A DNA stretch of 64,000 nucleotides from an uncultured Lachnospiraceae bacterium (GTDB lineage Bacteria > Bacillota > Clostridia > Lachnospirales > Lachnospiraceae): contig CAKRGM010000001.1 in assembly GCA_934330725.1 (NCBI GenBank), positions 1-64,000 of the forward strand. The letters are read 5' to 3'. The translations under genes were made by a program, and so were the position numbers. Below are positions 1 through 9,674 of the stretch, piece by piece. The stretch's first letter is position 1. Every line of letters begins with the position of its first letter. The notes under the pieces are model-generated. The model was not told where the DNA came from. It did no database searches and worked only from the letters and a program-made list of their open reading frames with translations.

Positions 1-60
1 CGTAAAAATGTGGTCAAATCAAGAAAATCGAGTGCGAAAGCAAGTGAAAAATCCTTGTGA
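1..60 (+). CDS. Possible 3' end of an upstream gene
   Basis: Frame 1 is open from the first base to a TGA at 58-60 and would encode a lysine- and serine-rich tail ending KASEKSL. Such basic tails are common, but only 19 codons are visible and no family can be assigned. The open frame could be chance. No strong terminator follows; a weak TTGTGAA/TTCACAA inverted repeat lies at about 54-98. Confidence 0.25.
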   Translation, partial: RKNVVKSRKSSAKASEKSL

Positions 61-101
61 AGCCCGTAAAATCAAGGTTTCACAAAATCTTCACAAAAAA
101 A

Positions 102-128
102 TTAGCACTCACCTCTTGACAGTGCTAA
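102..128 (+). promoter_or_regulatory. CIRCE operator (HrcA binding site) of clpB
   Basis: The sequence reads TTAGCACTC, a 9-nt spacer, then CAGTGCTAA. This matches the CIRCE consensus TTAGCACTC-N9-GAGTGCTAA at 17 of 18 positions. It overlaps the -35 box of the promoter at 116-144, the classical place for HrcA repression, so clpB is very probably in the HrcA heat-shock regulon. Confidence 0.93.
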
Positions 129-144
129 CAATAGGCGATATAAC
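116..144 (+). promoter_or_regulatory. clpB promoter, sigma-A type
   Basis: TTGACA at 116-121 and TATAAC at 139-144 are separated by 17 bp. The -35 lies inside the CIRCE operator. Transcription would start near 150, giving a leader of about 390 nt before clpB, unusually long. Confidence 0.8.
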
Positions 145-346
145 ATAATCAAGGTCAGAGAAATACATAAAGTATATACTGGCTTATGTAACAACGGAAA
201 GCAAGGTCGGATACAGGTCATAGATAGCATGTACAAAATATTGATAATCTGTATAGATTGGGAAGTACATGTATATGATATATCCGGCAGGTTTATAGAT
301 AGTTTTAGTCAGGAATTGCGAAACTGTAAATTTCATATGTAGTTTT

Positions 347-475
347 GCAAAATTAATCAATTCGTAAGCAGGTGCTTTAGCGCGGCCGGTACTTAGGCGG
401 TGTATTTTACCGCCTTATGTACCGTTGCCAGCACTAAGCAGCGAAAGCGTGCCTGCGTTGAATTGTTAATTTTGC
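347..475. repeat. Palindromic interspersed element in the clpB leader
   Basis: The ends are imperfect inverted repeats: GCAAAATTAA near 347 and TTAATTTTGC at 466-475, each followed inward by GAATTG- and CCTGC-type matches. The centre forms a hairpin from CGGTAC (387-392) and GGCGGT (396-401) pairing with ACCGCC (409-414) and GTACCG (419-424). No ORF is present. A 17-bp end sequence, TTGAATTGTTAATTTTG (458-474), occurs inverted at 17133-17149, which suggests a dispersed family. It would fold in the clpB leader RNA. Confidence 0.6.
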
Positions 476-543
476 CGGTCATTACTTGAGAATGGAAAGT
501 TTTACAAACGCCTTGATAGTCTTAGTATAAAGGAGGAATAGCC

Positions 544-3135
544 ATGAATATCAATAAGTTTACAAAAAAGTCAATTGAAGCTGTTAATCAGTGCGAAAAG
601 ATTGCATATGATTATGGTAATCAGGAAATCGACCAGGAACATTTACTGTATAGTTTAATGACTATTGAAGACAGTCTTATTGCCAATCTGATCGAGAAAA
701 TGCAGATAAACAAAGATGAATTTGTTAAAAATATAGAGACTTTGCTTGGACAAAAGACAAAGGTATCGGGAAATGTTCAGCTTTATGTAAGCAATGATCT
801 TAATAAGGTTCTTATTAATGCTGAAGATGAAGCTAAGCGCATGGGAGATTCATATGTATCAGTAGAACATTTAATGCTTGCAATGATTGCAGCACCAAAC
901 AAGGGCATAAAGCAGCTGTTTAAGACATATTCAATTACGAGGGACAGCTTTTTATCAGTGCTTGCAACGGTAAGGGGTAATCAGCAGGTAACAACTGATA
1001 CTCCGGAGGATACTTATGATACATTATCAAAATATGCCCAGGATCTTGTTGAAAAAGCAAAAGAGGGCAAGATGGATCCGGTAATCGGACGTGATAATGA
1101 AATAAGAAATGTTATAAGGATTCTTTCAAGAAAAACAAAAAATAATCCTGTGCTTATAGGTGAGCCTGGTGTAGGTAAGACAGCAGTTGTTGAAGGACTT
1201 GCACAAAGAATTGTAAGAGGAGATGTTCCTGAAGCACTTAAGGATAAGAAACTTTTTGCACTGGATATGGGTGCACTTGTTGCAGGTGCTAAATATCGTG
1301 GTGAATTTGAGGAACGTTTAAAAGCAGTTCTGGATGAAGTTAAGAAAAGTGAAGGACAGATTATACTGTTTATTGATGAAATTCATACAATTGTTGGTGC
1401 CGGTAAGACAGAGGGCTCTATGGACGCCGGCAACATGTTAAAGCCTATGCTTGCAAGAGGCGAGCTTCATTGTATAGGTGCAACAACACTTGATGAACAC
1501 AGGGAATATATTGAAAAAGATCCTGCACTTGAAAGACGTTTCCAGCCGGTTCTTGTAGATGAGCCAAGTGTTGAAGATACGATTTCTATTTTAAGGGGAT
1601 TAAAGGAGCGTTACGAAGTATTCCATGGCGTAAAGATTACTGATGGTGCACTTGTTTCAGCAGCAACACTTTCAGACAGATATATTTCGGACAGATTTCT
1701 TCCTGATAAGGCAATTGACCTTGTAGATGAGGCATGTGCAATGATCAAGACAGAACTTGATTCTCTTCCTGCAGAACTTGATGAGATGCAGCGTAAGATT
1801 ATGCAGATGGAAATCGAAGAGGCAGCCTTAAAGAAGGAAACAGATAACTTAAGTCATGAGCGTCTTGAAAATCTCCAGAAGGAACTTTCAGAGCTGCGTT
1901 CTACATTTAAACAGCAGAAGGCAAAATGGGATAATGAGAAGTCAAGCGTAGATAAGATAAGTAAGATTAAAGAGGAAATTGAGCAGTTAAACAACGAGAT
2001 TGATAAAGCAAAAAGAGATTACGATCTTAATAAAGCCGCAGAACTTCAGTATGGCAGACTGCCACAGCTGCAGAAAGAATTAGAAGATGCTGAAGAAAAA
2101 GCTAAGAATAAGGATTTGTCACTTGTTCATGAAAGTGTAACTGAGGATGAGATTGCCAAGATTGTATCAAGGTGGACAGGTATTCCGGTTGCAAAGCTTA
2201 GTGAATCAGAAAGACAGAAAACTCTTAATCTTGATGAATTGCTTCATAAGAGAGTTATCGGACAGGATGAGGCAGTTACAAAGGTAACGGAAGCCATAAT
2301 CAGGTCAAAAGCAGGTATAAAAGATCCTACAAAGCCAATTGGTTCATTTATGTTCTTAGGACCAACAGGTGTAGGTAAAACAGAACTTGCAAAGGCTCTT
2401 GCAGAAAATCTTTTTGATGACGAGTCTAATATTGTAAGACTTGATATGTCTGAATACATGGAGAAATACTCAGTGTCAAGACTTATCGGTGCGCCTCCTG
2501 GATATGTAGGATATGATGAAGGTGGACAGCTGACAGAGGCAGTAAGAAGAAAACCATATTCGGTAGTATTGTTTGATGAGGTTGAAAAGGCTCATCCTGA
2601 TGTATTTAATGTACTTTTACAGGTGCTTGATGATGGACGTATAACCGATTCTCAGGGAAGAACTGTAGACTTTAAGAATACTATCATCATAATGACAAGT
2701 AACATAGGTTCAAGCTATCTTCTTGAAGGAATTGATGCAGATGGTACAATTAAGCAGGAAACACAGGATCTTGTAATGAATGACTTAAGAGCAAATTTCA
2801 GACCTGAATTTCTTAACCGTCTTGATGAGATAATAATGTTCAAGCCTTTGACCAAGAGCAATATAGGTAATATTGTTAAGCTTCTTGTTGATGATGTCAA
2901 TAAGAGACTTGCTGATAAGGAATTAAAGATTGAATTATCTGACAGTGCAAAGCAGTTCATAATCGATAATGGATTTGATCCGATGTATGGTGCAAGACCA
3001 TTAAAGAGATATGTTCAAAAGACTGTTGAAACACTTGCCGCAAAGCTTATATTAAAAGGAGATATCGATACAGGTGATACCATACTGATTGACCTTGAAG
3101 ACGGAAAGCTTGTTGCAAAAGGTGTTCGTAAGTAA
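544..3135 (+). CDS. clpB: ATP-dependent chaperone ClpB
   Basis: Hexameric AAA+ disaggregase that threads aggregated proteins through its pore together with DnaK in the cytoplasm. The 863 residues have the ClpB layout: N-terminal Clp repeats (about 1-145), first ATPase domain with Walker A GEPGVGKT (about 206-213) and Walker B ILFIDEIH (about 275), a long coiled-coil middle domain (about 400-525), and a second ATPase with GPTGVGKT (about 606) and VVLFDEVEKA (about 675). The long middle domain and lack of a ClpP-binding loop signature separate it from ClpC and ClpA. AAAGGAGG at 530-537 sets the start. CIRCE upstream indicates HrcA control. Confidence 0.97.
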   Translation: MNINKFTKKSIEAVNQCEKIAYDYGNQEIDQEHLLYSLMTIEDSLIANLIEKMQINKDEFVKNIETLLGQKTKVSGNVQLYVSNDLNKVLINAEDEAKRMGDSYVSVEHLMLAMIAAPNKGIKQLFKTYSITRDSFLSVLATVRGNQQVTTDTPEDTYDTLSKYAQDLVEKAKEGKMDPVIGRDNEIRNVIRILSRKTKNNPVLIGEPGVGKTAVVEGLAQRIVRGDVPEALKDKKLFALDMGALVAGAKYRGEFEERLKAVLDEVKKSEGQIILFIDEIHTIVGAGKTEGSMDAGNMLKPMLARGELHCIGATTLDEHREYIEKDPALERRFQPVLVDEPSVEDTISILRGLKERYEVFHGVKITDGALVSAATLSDRYISDRFLPDKAIDLVDEACAMIKTELDSLPAELDEMQRKIMQMEIEEAALKKETDNLSHERLENLQKELSELRSTFKQQKAKWDNEKSSVDKISKIKEEIEQLNNEIDKAKRDYDLNKAAELQYGRLPQLQKELEDAEEKAKNKDLSLVHESVTEDEIAKIVSRWTGIPVAKLSESERQKTLNLDELLHKRVIGQDEAVTKVTEAIIRSKAGIKDPTKPIGSFMFLGPTGVGKTELAKALAENLFDDESNIVRLDMSEYMEKYSVSRLIGAPPGYVGYDEGGQLTEAVRRKPYSVVLFDEVEKAHPDVFNVLLQVLDDGRITDSQGRTVDFKNTIIIMTSNIGSSYLLEGIDADGTIKQETQDLVMNDLRANFRPEFLNRLDEIIMFKPLTKSNIGNIVKLLVDDVNKRLADKELKIELSDSAKQFIIDNGFDPMYGARPLKRYVQKTVETLAAKLILKGDIDTGDTILIDLEDGKLVAKGVRK

Positions 3136-3177
3136 GCTGCAGTTTTTTAGAAGACAATAATATATAATAATGTAATA

Positions 3178-3222
3178 AAAGCAGTACAGACCAGTTTTAT
3201 ACGAACTGGTTTGTACTGCTTT
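3178..3222. terminator. Bidirectional terminator between clpB and the DUF4250 gene
   Basis: A near-perfect hairpin pairs AAAGCAGTACA...CCAGTT with AACTGG...TGTACTGCTTT around a 7-nt loop. A runs on the left and T runs on the right let it serve both convergent genes. The stop codon of the minus-strand gene (3197-3199) lies in the loop. Confidence 0.88.
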
Positions 3223-3376
3223 CATATTTATAATCGATAGTTTCTAATCTTGCAGTAAGCTCTTTTTCATCAACTCCAAAAGTTTTACAGAAGTCTGAAA
3301 GGCTGGAATAATGATCACGGAGCTGCATGTTTACAAAGCTTAAAAGCATTACAGGATCTTTAGGTAAATCTGACAT
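3197..3376 (-). CDS. DUF4250 family small protein
   Basis: A 59-residue protein beginning MSDLPKDPVMLLSFVN and ending in an NQFV-type tail, the conserved signature of DUF4250, a short clostridial family of unknown function. The middle looks like a small helix-turn-helix-like fold (SLSDFCKTFGVDEKELTARL), but no DNA-binding role is proven. I start at the ATG at 3376, which has GGAGAT 5 nt upstream; an in-frame ATG four codons earlier has no such site. It is convergent with clpB and shares its terminator. Confidence 0.85.
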   Translation of the reverse strand: MSDLPKDPVMLLSFVNMQLRDHYSSLSDFCKTFGVDEKELTARLETIDYKYESSTNQFV

Positions 3377-3464
3377 AATAATCTCCATTTATAAGTATTT
3401 TGAATGGCGCATGTGAACAGTAACAATACGTGCATATATGTTTATGGATATCTGCATTAGTATT

Positions 3465-3494
3465 TTGACAATACGACCATCTGCGTTTTATAAT
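3465..3494 (+). promoter_or_regulatory. Promoter of the four-gene operon 3579-10265
   Basis: Consensus TTGACA (3465-3470) and TATAAT (3489-3494) are separated by 18 bp, 85 bp upstream of the start codon at 3579. No clear operator is seen. Confidence 0.75.
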
Positions 3495-3578
3495 GACATA
3501 AAGAGGCTTAAGATGTCAAGTAAAACGGATTGAAGTGGTTTTAGATAAATTATTACTGGTAGTTTATGGGGGGATTTT

Positions 3579-6533
3579 ATGATTCTTTTAAAAGCCGATA
3601 CGGCAGTCAGGGCTGTATTTAAAAAGACTATAAAGGTAATGGAAGAAGACATTGGGTGGAATGAAATTTTCGTGATTAATAATAATACAATTATTCTTCC
3701 GGGCAGTAAAAAGTCGATTGTATTTAATTTTGACAGTAAAAAAGTTATGAAAACAGTTGCACAGATAAACATAGATGAAGATAAGGCACGCCTTATGCTC
3801 GATAACCGTGATCTGGAAAATGTACTTAATATGCTGTTATATATTTTTGGCAAATGGGGACAGATAAAGGGGCTTACGGTACACAAAAATTATGACCAGC
3901 TTAAGAATCTTATAGATAATGTGTTGTATGATATTAAGGTTGAAGTGGATTTGAGCTGGGAAAGATGCTATTTTTATAATAAGTCAGTGCAGGTAACATA
4001 TGAGGATGTTGTAGAACTTATGATTAAAAAGATGCTTCCATTTGAAGATGATGAAGACGACAGTGATGAACAAAGCACCAATGACGTACAGGAAAAAGAT
4101 TCAGAAGATTTACAGGAAAACGATGAAAATGAAAATCAGCAGGAAGATTCTGAAAATCCTGAAGATTTTACCAGAGAAGATGATGATGAATATTACATGG
4201 GAATCTGGCATAAAATGGTATGGAAGTCTAAGGATATTTCTTTTAACAGAATAGAAGTAACATTAGATGAAAAGAAAAATAACCGTATTGGAAAAGATTT
4301 CTATATTTCAGATTATGCATGTCCTGTCTGTAAAAATCCATTACATATGCTTGTATTTCCACCACATGATGAATTAAAGATTGAAACCGATGAAAAGCGG
4401 ACAGTACTTTTAGCAAGATTATATACATGTAACAGATGCAATTGCTTTTATACACCAAGACCATACAAGATGCTTATTGATTCGCAGGTATATGAACTGG
4501 ATTTTGATATTGACAGACCAGCATACGAAGATTATCTTGAGCTGCTGGGGGAAAAGGGAAGGCGTGTATCAAACTGTAATTTTAATGTGTATGCAGATGT
4601 GAAAAAATCGGACATCCGGGATGACTATAAAGATGATGATGTGAATCCAGATAAGGATGCTTTAACGGAATGGTATGAAGATAATTGTGAAGATAAGGAT
4701 TATGAGCAGGAACAAAATAATGCGGCCGGCGAGTTTATGAAGCTTGACAGAGCATGCAGAAAAATAGAACAGCTGCCGGACAAGGTTCTTAATGAAATAA
4801 ATGAAAAAATTGATTCAAAATTTTATTCAGATAATGTTGTTAGGAGATATTCAGGCAAAGTAAAAGGTGAAATAAAAAGAAGAAAAGATTTTGCCGGTAA
4901 CAACGGACATGCTGGTGGCAAATATTCAGATGCCAGGCACTTAGAAAGTAAAAAGGCAGATTACAGACATTCAGAAGTCGGAAAAACGGATATCCCACTA
5001 CCGGATGGAAAATATCAGGGAGGAGAAAATTTCAATCACAGACACTCAGAAGATAGATTTCCTGCAGGCAGATATTCAGGTGGTCAGACGGGAAGCACGG
5101 TAAGTACGGATATTAAAGATAATATGGCAGATAATATAACAGGATCGGACGCAGATGTATCAGGTACGACGGGTGCTACACATAAACAAACTGATAAAAA
5201 CCAAAGAAGTTATAAAAATGATATAACTGCCAGAAGTATGGATGGCAGATTTTTAAAAGAAAAACAAAAGAGGATGCTTGATACAGTATCAAAGGTGAAG
5301 GATAAAAATTATACTGCAGTAAAAAGAGTAATGAATCAGATTGAAGCGGAGGATTGTCCGGAAGAGGTGAAGGCACCGATAAGGTCTGCTGTCAGGGAAC
5401 TGATGACAAAAAAAGGAACAGAAGAGCTTAAGAAGCTGTCAGATTCTATACCGGACACAATTACATTAAAACAGTATAATTCCATAAAAGAGAAAATAAA
5501 TTCTTATGACACCAGTGTGAATAAATCGGACATTTTAGACAAACTTGAGAGCAGGAAAGATGCAGCTGAAAGTGGTGAAGTCATCAGGTTTATGCACAGA
5601 CTTAATTTAAAGCCGCTAAACAGGCGCGTTTTAAAGCAGTCATATGACGACCTGAAAGCAAGAGGGTACAAAGAAGGAAATGTAAAGCCGGCGTTAGAAC
5701 AGATTAATCAGAAAATATATGACATTGATAAAAAGCATGTGGATGGAATGTGTGAAAATATATCGCAAATGTCATTTAATGAGACTGCAAAATTATATGA
5801 CGATATTTCAAAAGAAGATATACTTCCACAGCTTAAGGTCGATACACTGGCACGTATCGAGAGGCGTCTTTGCAATATGAAAAAGGATGAAAACAGGCAT
5901 CTTGTCCGTAAATTTATTAAAGATACAGGGTATGAACCTGATGCAATACGTGGTATATATGCCTGCAATGATGATAAAAAAATATCATTTAATGCGGCAA
6001 ATGTACAAAAATCATATGATGACGGCAGTGAAGATGATAAAACTGATAATAATGAAGCCAATCCTTTTGAAACTGCAATGACTGTTTATGGGCAGTCACT
6101 GGATATGTATGAATATCCCGTAATGTTATGTGATTACTCGAAGCAGGGTAATGGAACCAGAGGATTTATACTTACGCCGGATCATATATATTATAAGCAT
6201 ATGACCGGTGATGGTGTGTTAAATATCCGGGATGTTAAAAAGCTTAATGTCGAAAACTCAATTTTAAACAAGGGTATATATGCTGATTATAATAAAGTCG
6301 GTAGAATTAAAATATCTGGACAGCTAAAACCGGAAAGTGGAAATAAGGAGGATATTCAGGCATTTATTGATAAACTTAATCAGTTTATTAAATATCTTAA
6401 GGAGAAGCCTGAATCCAGAAAGCTTTCATATATGATACATGAAAAGCATGCAGTAAAATGCTGTTACAGGTGTGGCTATGTATATACAGGAGGCAGTATA
6501 TGTCCAAAGTGCGGGAGCAGAAATAATGAATAA
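3579..6533 (+). CDS. Large acidic zinc-ribbon protein of unknown function
   Basis: 984 residues, not recognised as a whole. No signal peptide or membrane segment is seen, so it is probably cytoplasmic. Visible parts: an N-terminal region of about 150 residues; a very acidic linker at about 150-205; a CPVC...CNRC zinc-binding pair at about 248-293; a low-complexity H/S/G-rich stretch at about 440-510 with degenerate repeats around RHSE; a helical region; a possible PH-like beta domain (about 835-940); and a terminal zinc ribbon CYRCGYVY...CPKCG. GGGGGGA precedes the ATG. It is first in an operon with a glycosyltransferase, a BMP fusion and a phosphoesterase. The next gene overlaps its end by 8 bp. 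Confidence 0.8.
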   Translation: MILLKADTAVRAVFKKTIKVMEEDIGWNEIFVINNNTIILPGSKKSIVFNFDSKKVMKTVAQINIDEDKARLMLDNRDLENVLNMLLYIFGKWGQIKGLTVHKNYDQLKNLIDNVLYDIKVEVDLSWERCYFYNKSVQVTYEDVVELMIKKMLPFEDDEDDSDEQSTNDVQEKDSEDLQENDENENQQEDSENPEDFTREDDDEYYMGIWHKMVWKSKDISFNRIEVTLDEKKNNRIGKDFYISDYACPVCKNPLHMLVFPPHDELKIETDEKRTVLLARLYTCNRCNCFYTPRPYKMLIDSQVYELDFDIDRPAYEDYLELLGEKGRRVSNCNFNVYADVKKSDIRDDYKDDDVNPDKDALTEWYEDNCEDKDYEQEQNNAAGEFMKLDRACRKIEQLPDKVLNEINEKIDSKFYSDNVVRRYSGKVKGEIKRRKDFAGNNGHAGGKYSDARHLESKKADYRHSEVGKTDIPLPDGKYQGGENFNHRHSEDRFPAGRYSGGQTGSTVSTDIKDNMADNITGSDADVSGTTGATHKQTDKNQRSYKNDITARSMDGRFLKEKQKRMLDTVSKVKDKNYTAVKRVMNQIEAEDCPEEVKAPIRSAVRELMTKKGTEELKKLSDSIPDTITLKQYNSIKEKINSYDTSVNKSDILDKLESRKDAAESGEVIRFMHRLNLKPLNRRVLKQSYDDLKARGYKEGNVKPALEQINQKIYDIDKKHVDGMCENISQMSFNETAKLYDDISKEDILPQLKVDTLARIERRLCNMKKDENRHLVRKFIKDTGYEPDAIRGIYACNDDKKISFNAANVQKSYDDGSEDDKTDNNEANPFETAMTVYGQSLDMYEYPVMLCDYSKQGNGTRGFILTPDHIYYKHMTGDGVLNIRDVKKLNVENSILNKGIYADYNKVGRIKISGQLKPESGNKEDIQAFIDKLNQFIKYLKEKPESRKLSYMIHEKHAVKCCYRCGYVYTGGSICPKCGSRNNE

Positions 6534-7680
6534 GCAGGTTAATATGTCAGCAGATAATAAAAAGGACAAGTCAGTAAATATATATGTTATGACTCACAAG
6601 AAATTTCCTGAGCCGGATGATAAGATGTATATTCCGCTCCAGGTTGGTAAAAAAGGAAAAGAAGACCTTGGATATCTTACAGATGACACAGGAGATAATA
6701 TATCAGAACTTAATAAATATTACAGTGAGCTTACAGGGGTATACTGGGTGTATAAAAATGTAAGCAACATTGATTATGTCGGAATATGCCATTACAGGAG
6801 ATATCTTGTAAATTCAGAGGGATTAGTGTTTACCAGGGCGCAATTACTTGAATTGTTGCAGAATTATGATATTATAACAAGTAAGTGTATTACACTTGAT
6901 AATTCATATCATTATGGATTTGCAGATAATCATAATATAAAAGATCTTGATATGACAGGACAGGTCATAAAAGAAAAGTATCCTGATTACTATAAGTTAT
7001 ATTTGAAGCTTGTTAATTCAAACCATACATATTTTGGTAATATGTGTATTATGTCAAAACAATTATTTGATAAATACTGTAAGTGGCTTTTTGATATTCT
7101 GTTTGAGGTTCAGAAACGTATCAATATTGATTCTTATGATGATTATCACAAAAGAGTATTTGGTTTTATATCAGAATTTCTATTGTATTTATGGGTCATA
7201 AAGAATAATTTAAAACCACTTGAATGTAAGGTCGGGCTTATTGGAGAAAAGGCTGAAACAGGCCAGGTGATAAAAAGAGTAAAAGAATTTATAGAAGATA
7301 ATAATCCGGAAGATGCAATGCAGTACATTGCCGGATATAAAAAGAAGCGTCCCGATATAACGATGGAGGCATCTGATGTCTCAGGAGATTTAAGAGTACT
7401 TATGCAGATTATAGCTGTTGCCGTAATACAAAAAAATGAAACCGGAACATGCTGTATTGATAAATGTAGGGATGCAGATTATCTGATACATATTTATAAG
7501 TTTATTAACAGTGCAGTCAGAAGATATCGTGACGGCTGTGAGAATGAAAAAGATATAATGATACTGAAAAGATTTAATGTGTCGCAACAGGCTGTAAGAG
7601 TATCGGCACAGATATTCTGCAGGGATAAAAAAGTCATGAGAAATGTGGTGGACAGAATTATACGTGATATTACAGCGTAG
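6526..7680 (+). CDS. DUF4422 family glycosyltransferase-like protein
   Basis: 384 residues from the preferred start at 6526, where GGGAG lies 9 nt upstream and the gene overlaps its neighbour by 8 bp, suggesting translational coupling. The stretch with NIYVMTHKKF, GYLTDDTGDNIS, YWVYKN and YVGICHYRRYL is the hallmark of DUF4422, a family found in capsule and cell-wall polysaccharide clusters and thought to be GT-A-like transferases. The C-terminal 130 residues (after about 245) are outside this domain and are unrecognised. No membrane segment is seen. Its substrate cannot be told; it is odd that no other polysaccharide genes are nearby. Confidence 0.82.
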   Translation: MNKQVNMSADNKKDKSVNIYVMTHKKFPEPDDKMYIPLQVGKKGKEDLGYLTDDTGDNISELNKYYSELTGVYWVYKNVSNIDYVGICHYRRYLVNSEGLVFTRAQLLELLQNYDIITSKCITLDNSYHYGFADNHNIKDLDMTGQVIKEKYPDYYKLYLKLVNSNHTYFGNMCIMSKQLFDKYCKWLFDILFEVQKRINIDSYDDYHKRVFGFISEFLLYLWVIKNNLKPLECKVGLIGEKAETGQVIKRVKEFIEDNNPEDAMQYIAGYKKKRPDITMEASDVSGDLRVLMQIIAVAVIQKNETGTCCIDKCRDADYLIHIYKFINSAVRRYRDGCENEKDIMILKRFNVSQQAVRVSAQIFCRDKKVMRNVVDRIIRDITA

Positions 7681-7724
7681 GCTGCCATGTATATAATAAA
7701 AATCAAAAAAAGGAGGTAGCTGAT

Positions 7725-9659
7725 ATGTCGGTGCAGGATTATTTAAGTGCGCTCAAGGCGGGTAAGAAAGAGTATCATGCCTGTGTTTATAAGGGAAAGT
7801 ATCCATATCTGCCGGTTCTGGAAAATCTGATTTCCGACGCAGATATAGATTATGAAATGAATCTTGGTACGATACAGATTCCGCTTGACCTTGTGGTGGG
7901 AACCTGTAATGCAGGAAGAACAAATGCATTTGCAAGAAATTTCATGCCAATACTTGAATGGGGGTCTGAATTTTCGGCAAAGTGGGCAAGTTTAAGTGAC
8001 AGTCAGATGAATGAGGGAATAAGAATTCCCATTAAAGTTTATGAGTACATGAATAAGTTTTATGTGCAGGAGGGAAATAAGCGTGTAAGCGTATTAAAGT
8101 ATTTCGATGCTGTATCGGTAAATGCGGAAGTTATACGAAAGGTTCCCAAAAAGTCGGATAATGAGGATATAAAGATTTATTATGAATTCATGAAGTTTTA
8201 TGATGTTACCAAACTTAATGATATTTATTTCAGCCATGAGGGAAGCTTCGAACTGTTTATGAAGCTTATCGGTATTAAACCCGGTGACAAAATGGATGAT
8301 GATGCAAAAAGAGACCTTGTATCATGCCTTCTTGCATTTAAGAATGCATATTATTCACGCGGAGGTGATAAGTTTGACTATCCGCTTGGAGATGCATTTT
8401 TAAGGTTTATACATATACATGGCTATAAAAATGTACTTAACATGTCAACGGATGACATGTCTAAGAATATTGCAAAGACATGGGCTGAATTTGTCCTTTT
8501 GTCTGAGAATTCAGCAGTGGATCTTAAAATGGATCCTGTTGATGCACCAAAGAAGAATATACTGAGTTATCTTCTTCCAAAACCGGGTAACAGGAAGCTG
8601 AAGGTTGGATTTATTTATGAAAAAACACCACAGGATTCAGAGTGGACGTATTCACATGAGCTTGGAAGACAGTATATTGACGACACATTTGGCGACCAGA
8701 TAGAGACATTTTCAATAACAAATGTAAAACCTGATGGAGAGTCAGATGAAAGAGCGATTGAGCAGATGATAAAGCAGAAGGCTGATCTTGTTTTTGTAAC
8801 TTCACCGCCTATGATAATGACAAGCCTAAGGGAGGCTATTGCACATCCGGATGTTAAAATCCTTAACTGTTCACTTAATACGTCACACAAGTACATACGG
8901 ACATATTATGCAAGAATGTATGAGGCAAAGTTTTTAACAGGAATGCTTGCAGGAGCGCTTGCTGATAATAACAAGATTGGTTATGTGGCAGGTTATCCTA
9001 TATATGGAGCCGTTGCCAATATAAATGCATTTGCACTGGGAGCAAAGTATGTTAATCCGAGGGCACAGATTTATCTGGAATGGACGTCTGTAAAGAACAG
9101 GGATGTTGATAAAATATTTGCGGATGAAGGCATAAAATATGTATCTGACCAGGATATGATTACACCTGATCAGACAACCAGAAAATTTGGAGTTTATAGT
9201 ATTGATGGGGATGGCATTCGCAAGCATATTGCAATGCCTGCATGGCACTGGGGAGTGTTCTATGAAAAGATGATTCAGAGTATCATGAGCGGATCATGGA
9301 AAAAAGAAGAAGACGGGGATTCTGCAAAGTCCCTTAATTACTGGTGGGGATTATCAGCAAAGGTAGTAGATCTTATATGTTCAACAAAACTGCCTAAAGA
9401 ACTGGTAAGCCTTGTGGAATTTATAAAGAATTCAATTTGTAATGGAACTTTTGAGCTGTTTTTGGGGGAAATGCGCGATCAGAATAAAAAGATCAGAAGC
9501 GAAGCCGGAAAGGAACTTACACCTGACCAGATAATTACCATGGACTGGCTGCTTGATAATGTCATAGGAAGTATACCTAAGATGGAAGATTTAAAAGAAG
9601 CAGCTAAAGCAATAGTGACTGCACAGGGAATCATTAAAACCAATAATATTATAAGATAA
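7725..9659 (+). CDS. ParB-like domain fused to a BMP/PnrA substrate-binding domain, cytoplasmic
   Basis: 644 residues. Residues from about 285 resemble the BMP family (PnrA/TmpC, normally nucleoside-binding lipoproteins of ABC transporters), with KVGFIYE, DLVFVTSPP, KFLTGMLAGALA and KIGYVAGYPIYG segments. The first 280 residues are not a signal peptide: they contain a ParB/sulfiredoxin-like element ending in FYVQEGNKRVSVLKYF. No lipobox or transmembrane segment is present, so this is probably an intracellular ligand sensor, not a transport component. AAGGAGG precedes the ATG. Third gene of the operon starting at 3579. Role beyond ligand binding is inference. Confidence 0.82.
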   Translation: MSVQDYLSALKAGKKEYHACVYKGKYPYLPVLENLISDADIDYEMNLGTIQIPLDLVVGTCNAGRTNAFARNFMPILEWGSEFSAKWASLSDSQMNEGIRIPIKVYEYMNKFYVQEGNKRVSVLKYFDAVSVNAEVIRKVPKKSDNEDIKIYYEFMKFYDVTKLNDIYFSHEGSFELFMKLIGIKPGDKMDDDAKRDLVSCLLAFKNAYYSRGGDKFDYPLGDAFLRFIHIHGYKNVLNMSTDDMSKNIAKTWAEFVLLSENSAVDLKMDPVDAPKKNILSYLLPKPGNRKLKVGFIYEKTPQDSEWTYSHELGRQYIDDTFGDQIETFSITNVKPDGESDERAIEQMIKQKADLVFVTSPPMIMTSLREAIAHPDVKILNCSLNTSHKYIRTYYARMYEAKFLTGMLAGALADNNKIGYVAGYPIYGAVANINAFALGAKYVNPRAQIYLEWTSVKNRDVDKIFADEGIKYVSDQDMITPDQTTRKFGVYSIDGDGIRKHIAMPAWHWGVFYEKMIQSIMSGSWKKEEDGDSAKSLNYWWGLSAKVVDLICSTKLPKELVSLVEFIKNSICNGTFELFLGEMRDQNKKIRSEAGKELTPDQIITMDWLLDNVIGSIPKMEDLKEAAKAIVTAQGIIKTNNIIR

Positions 9660-9674
9660 AGAATAGAGGAAAAT

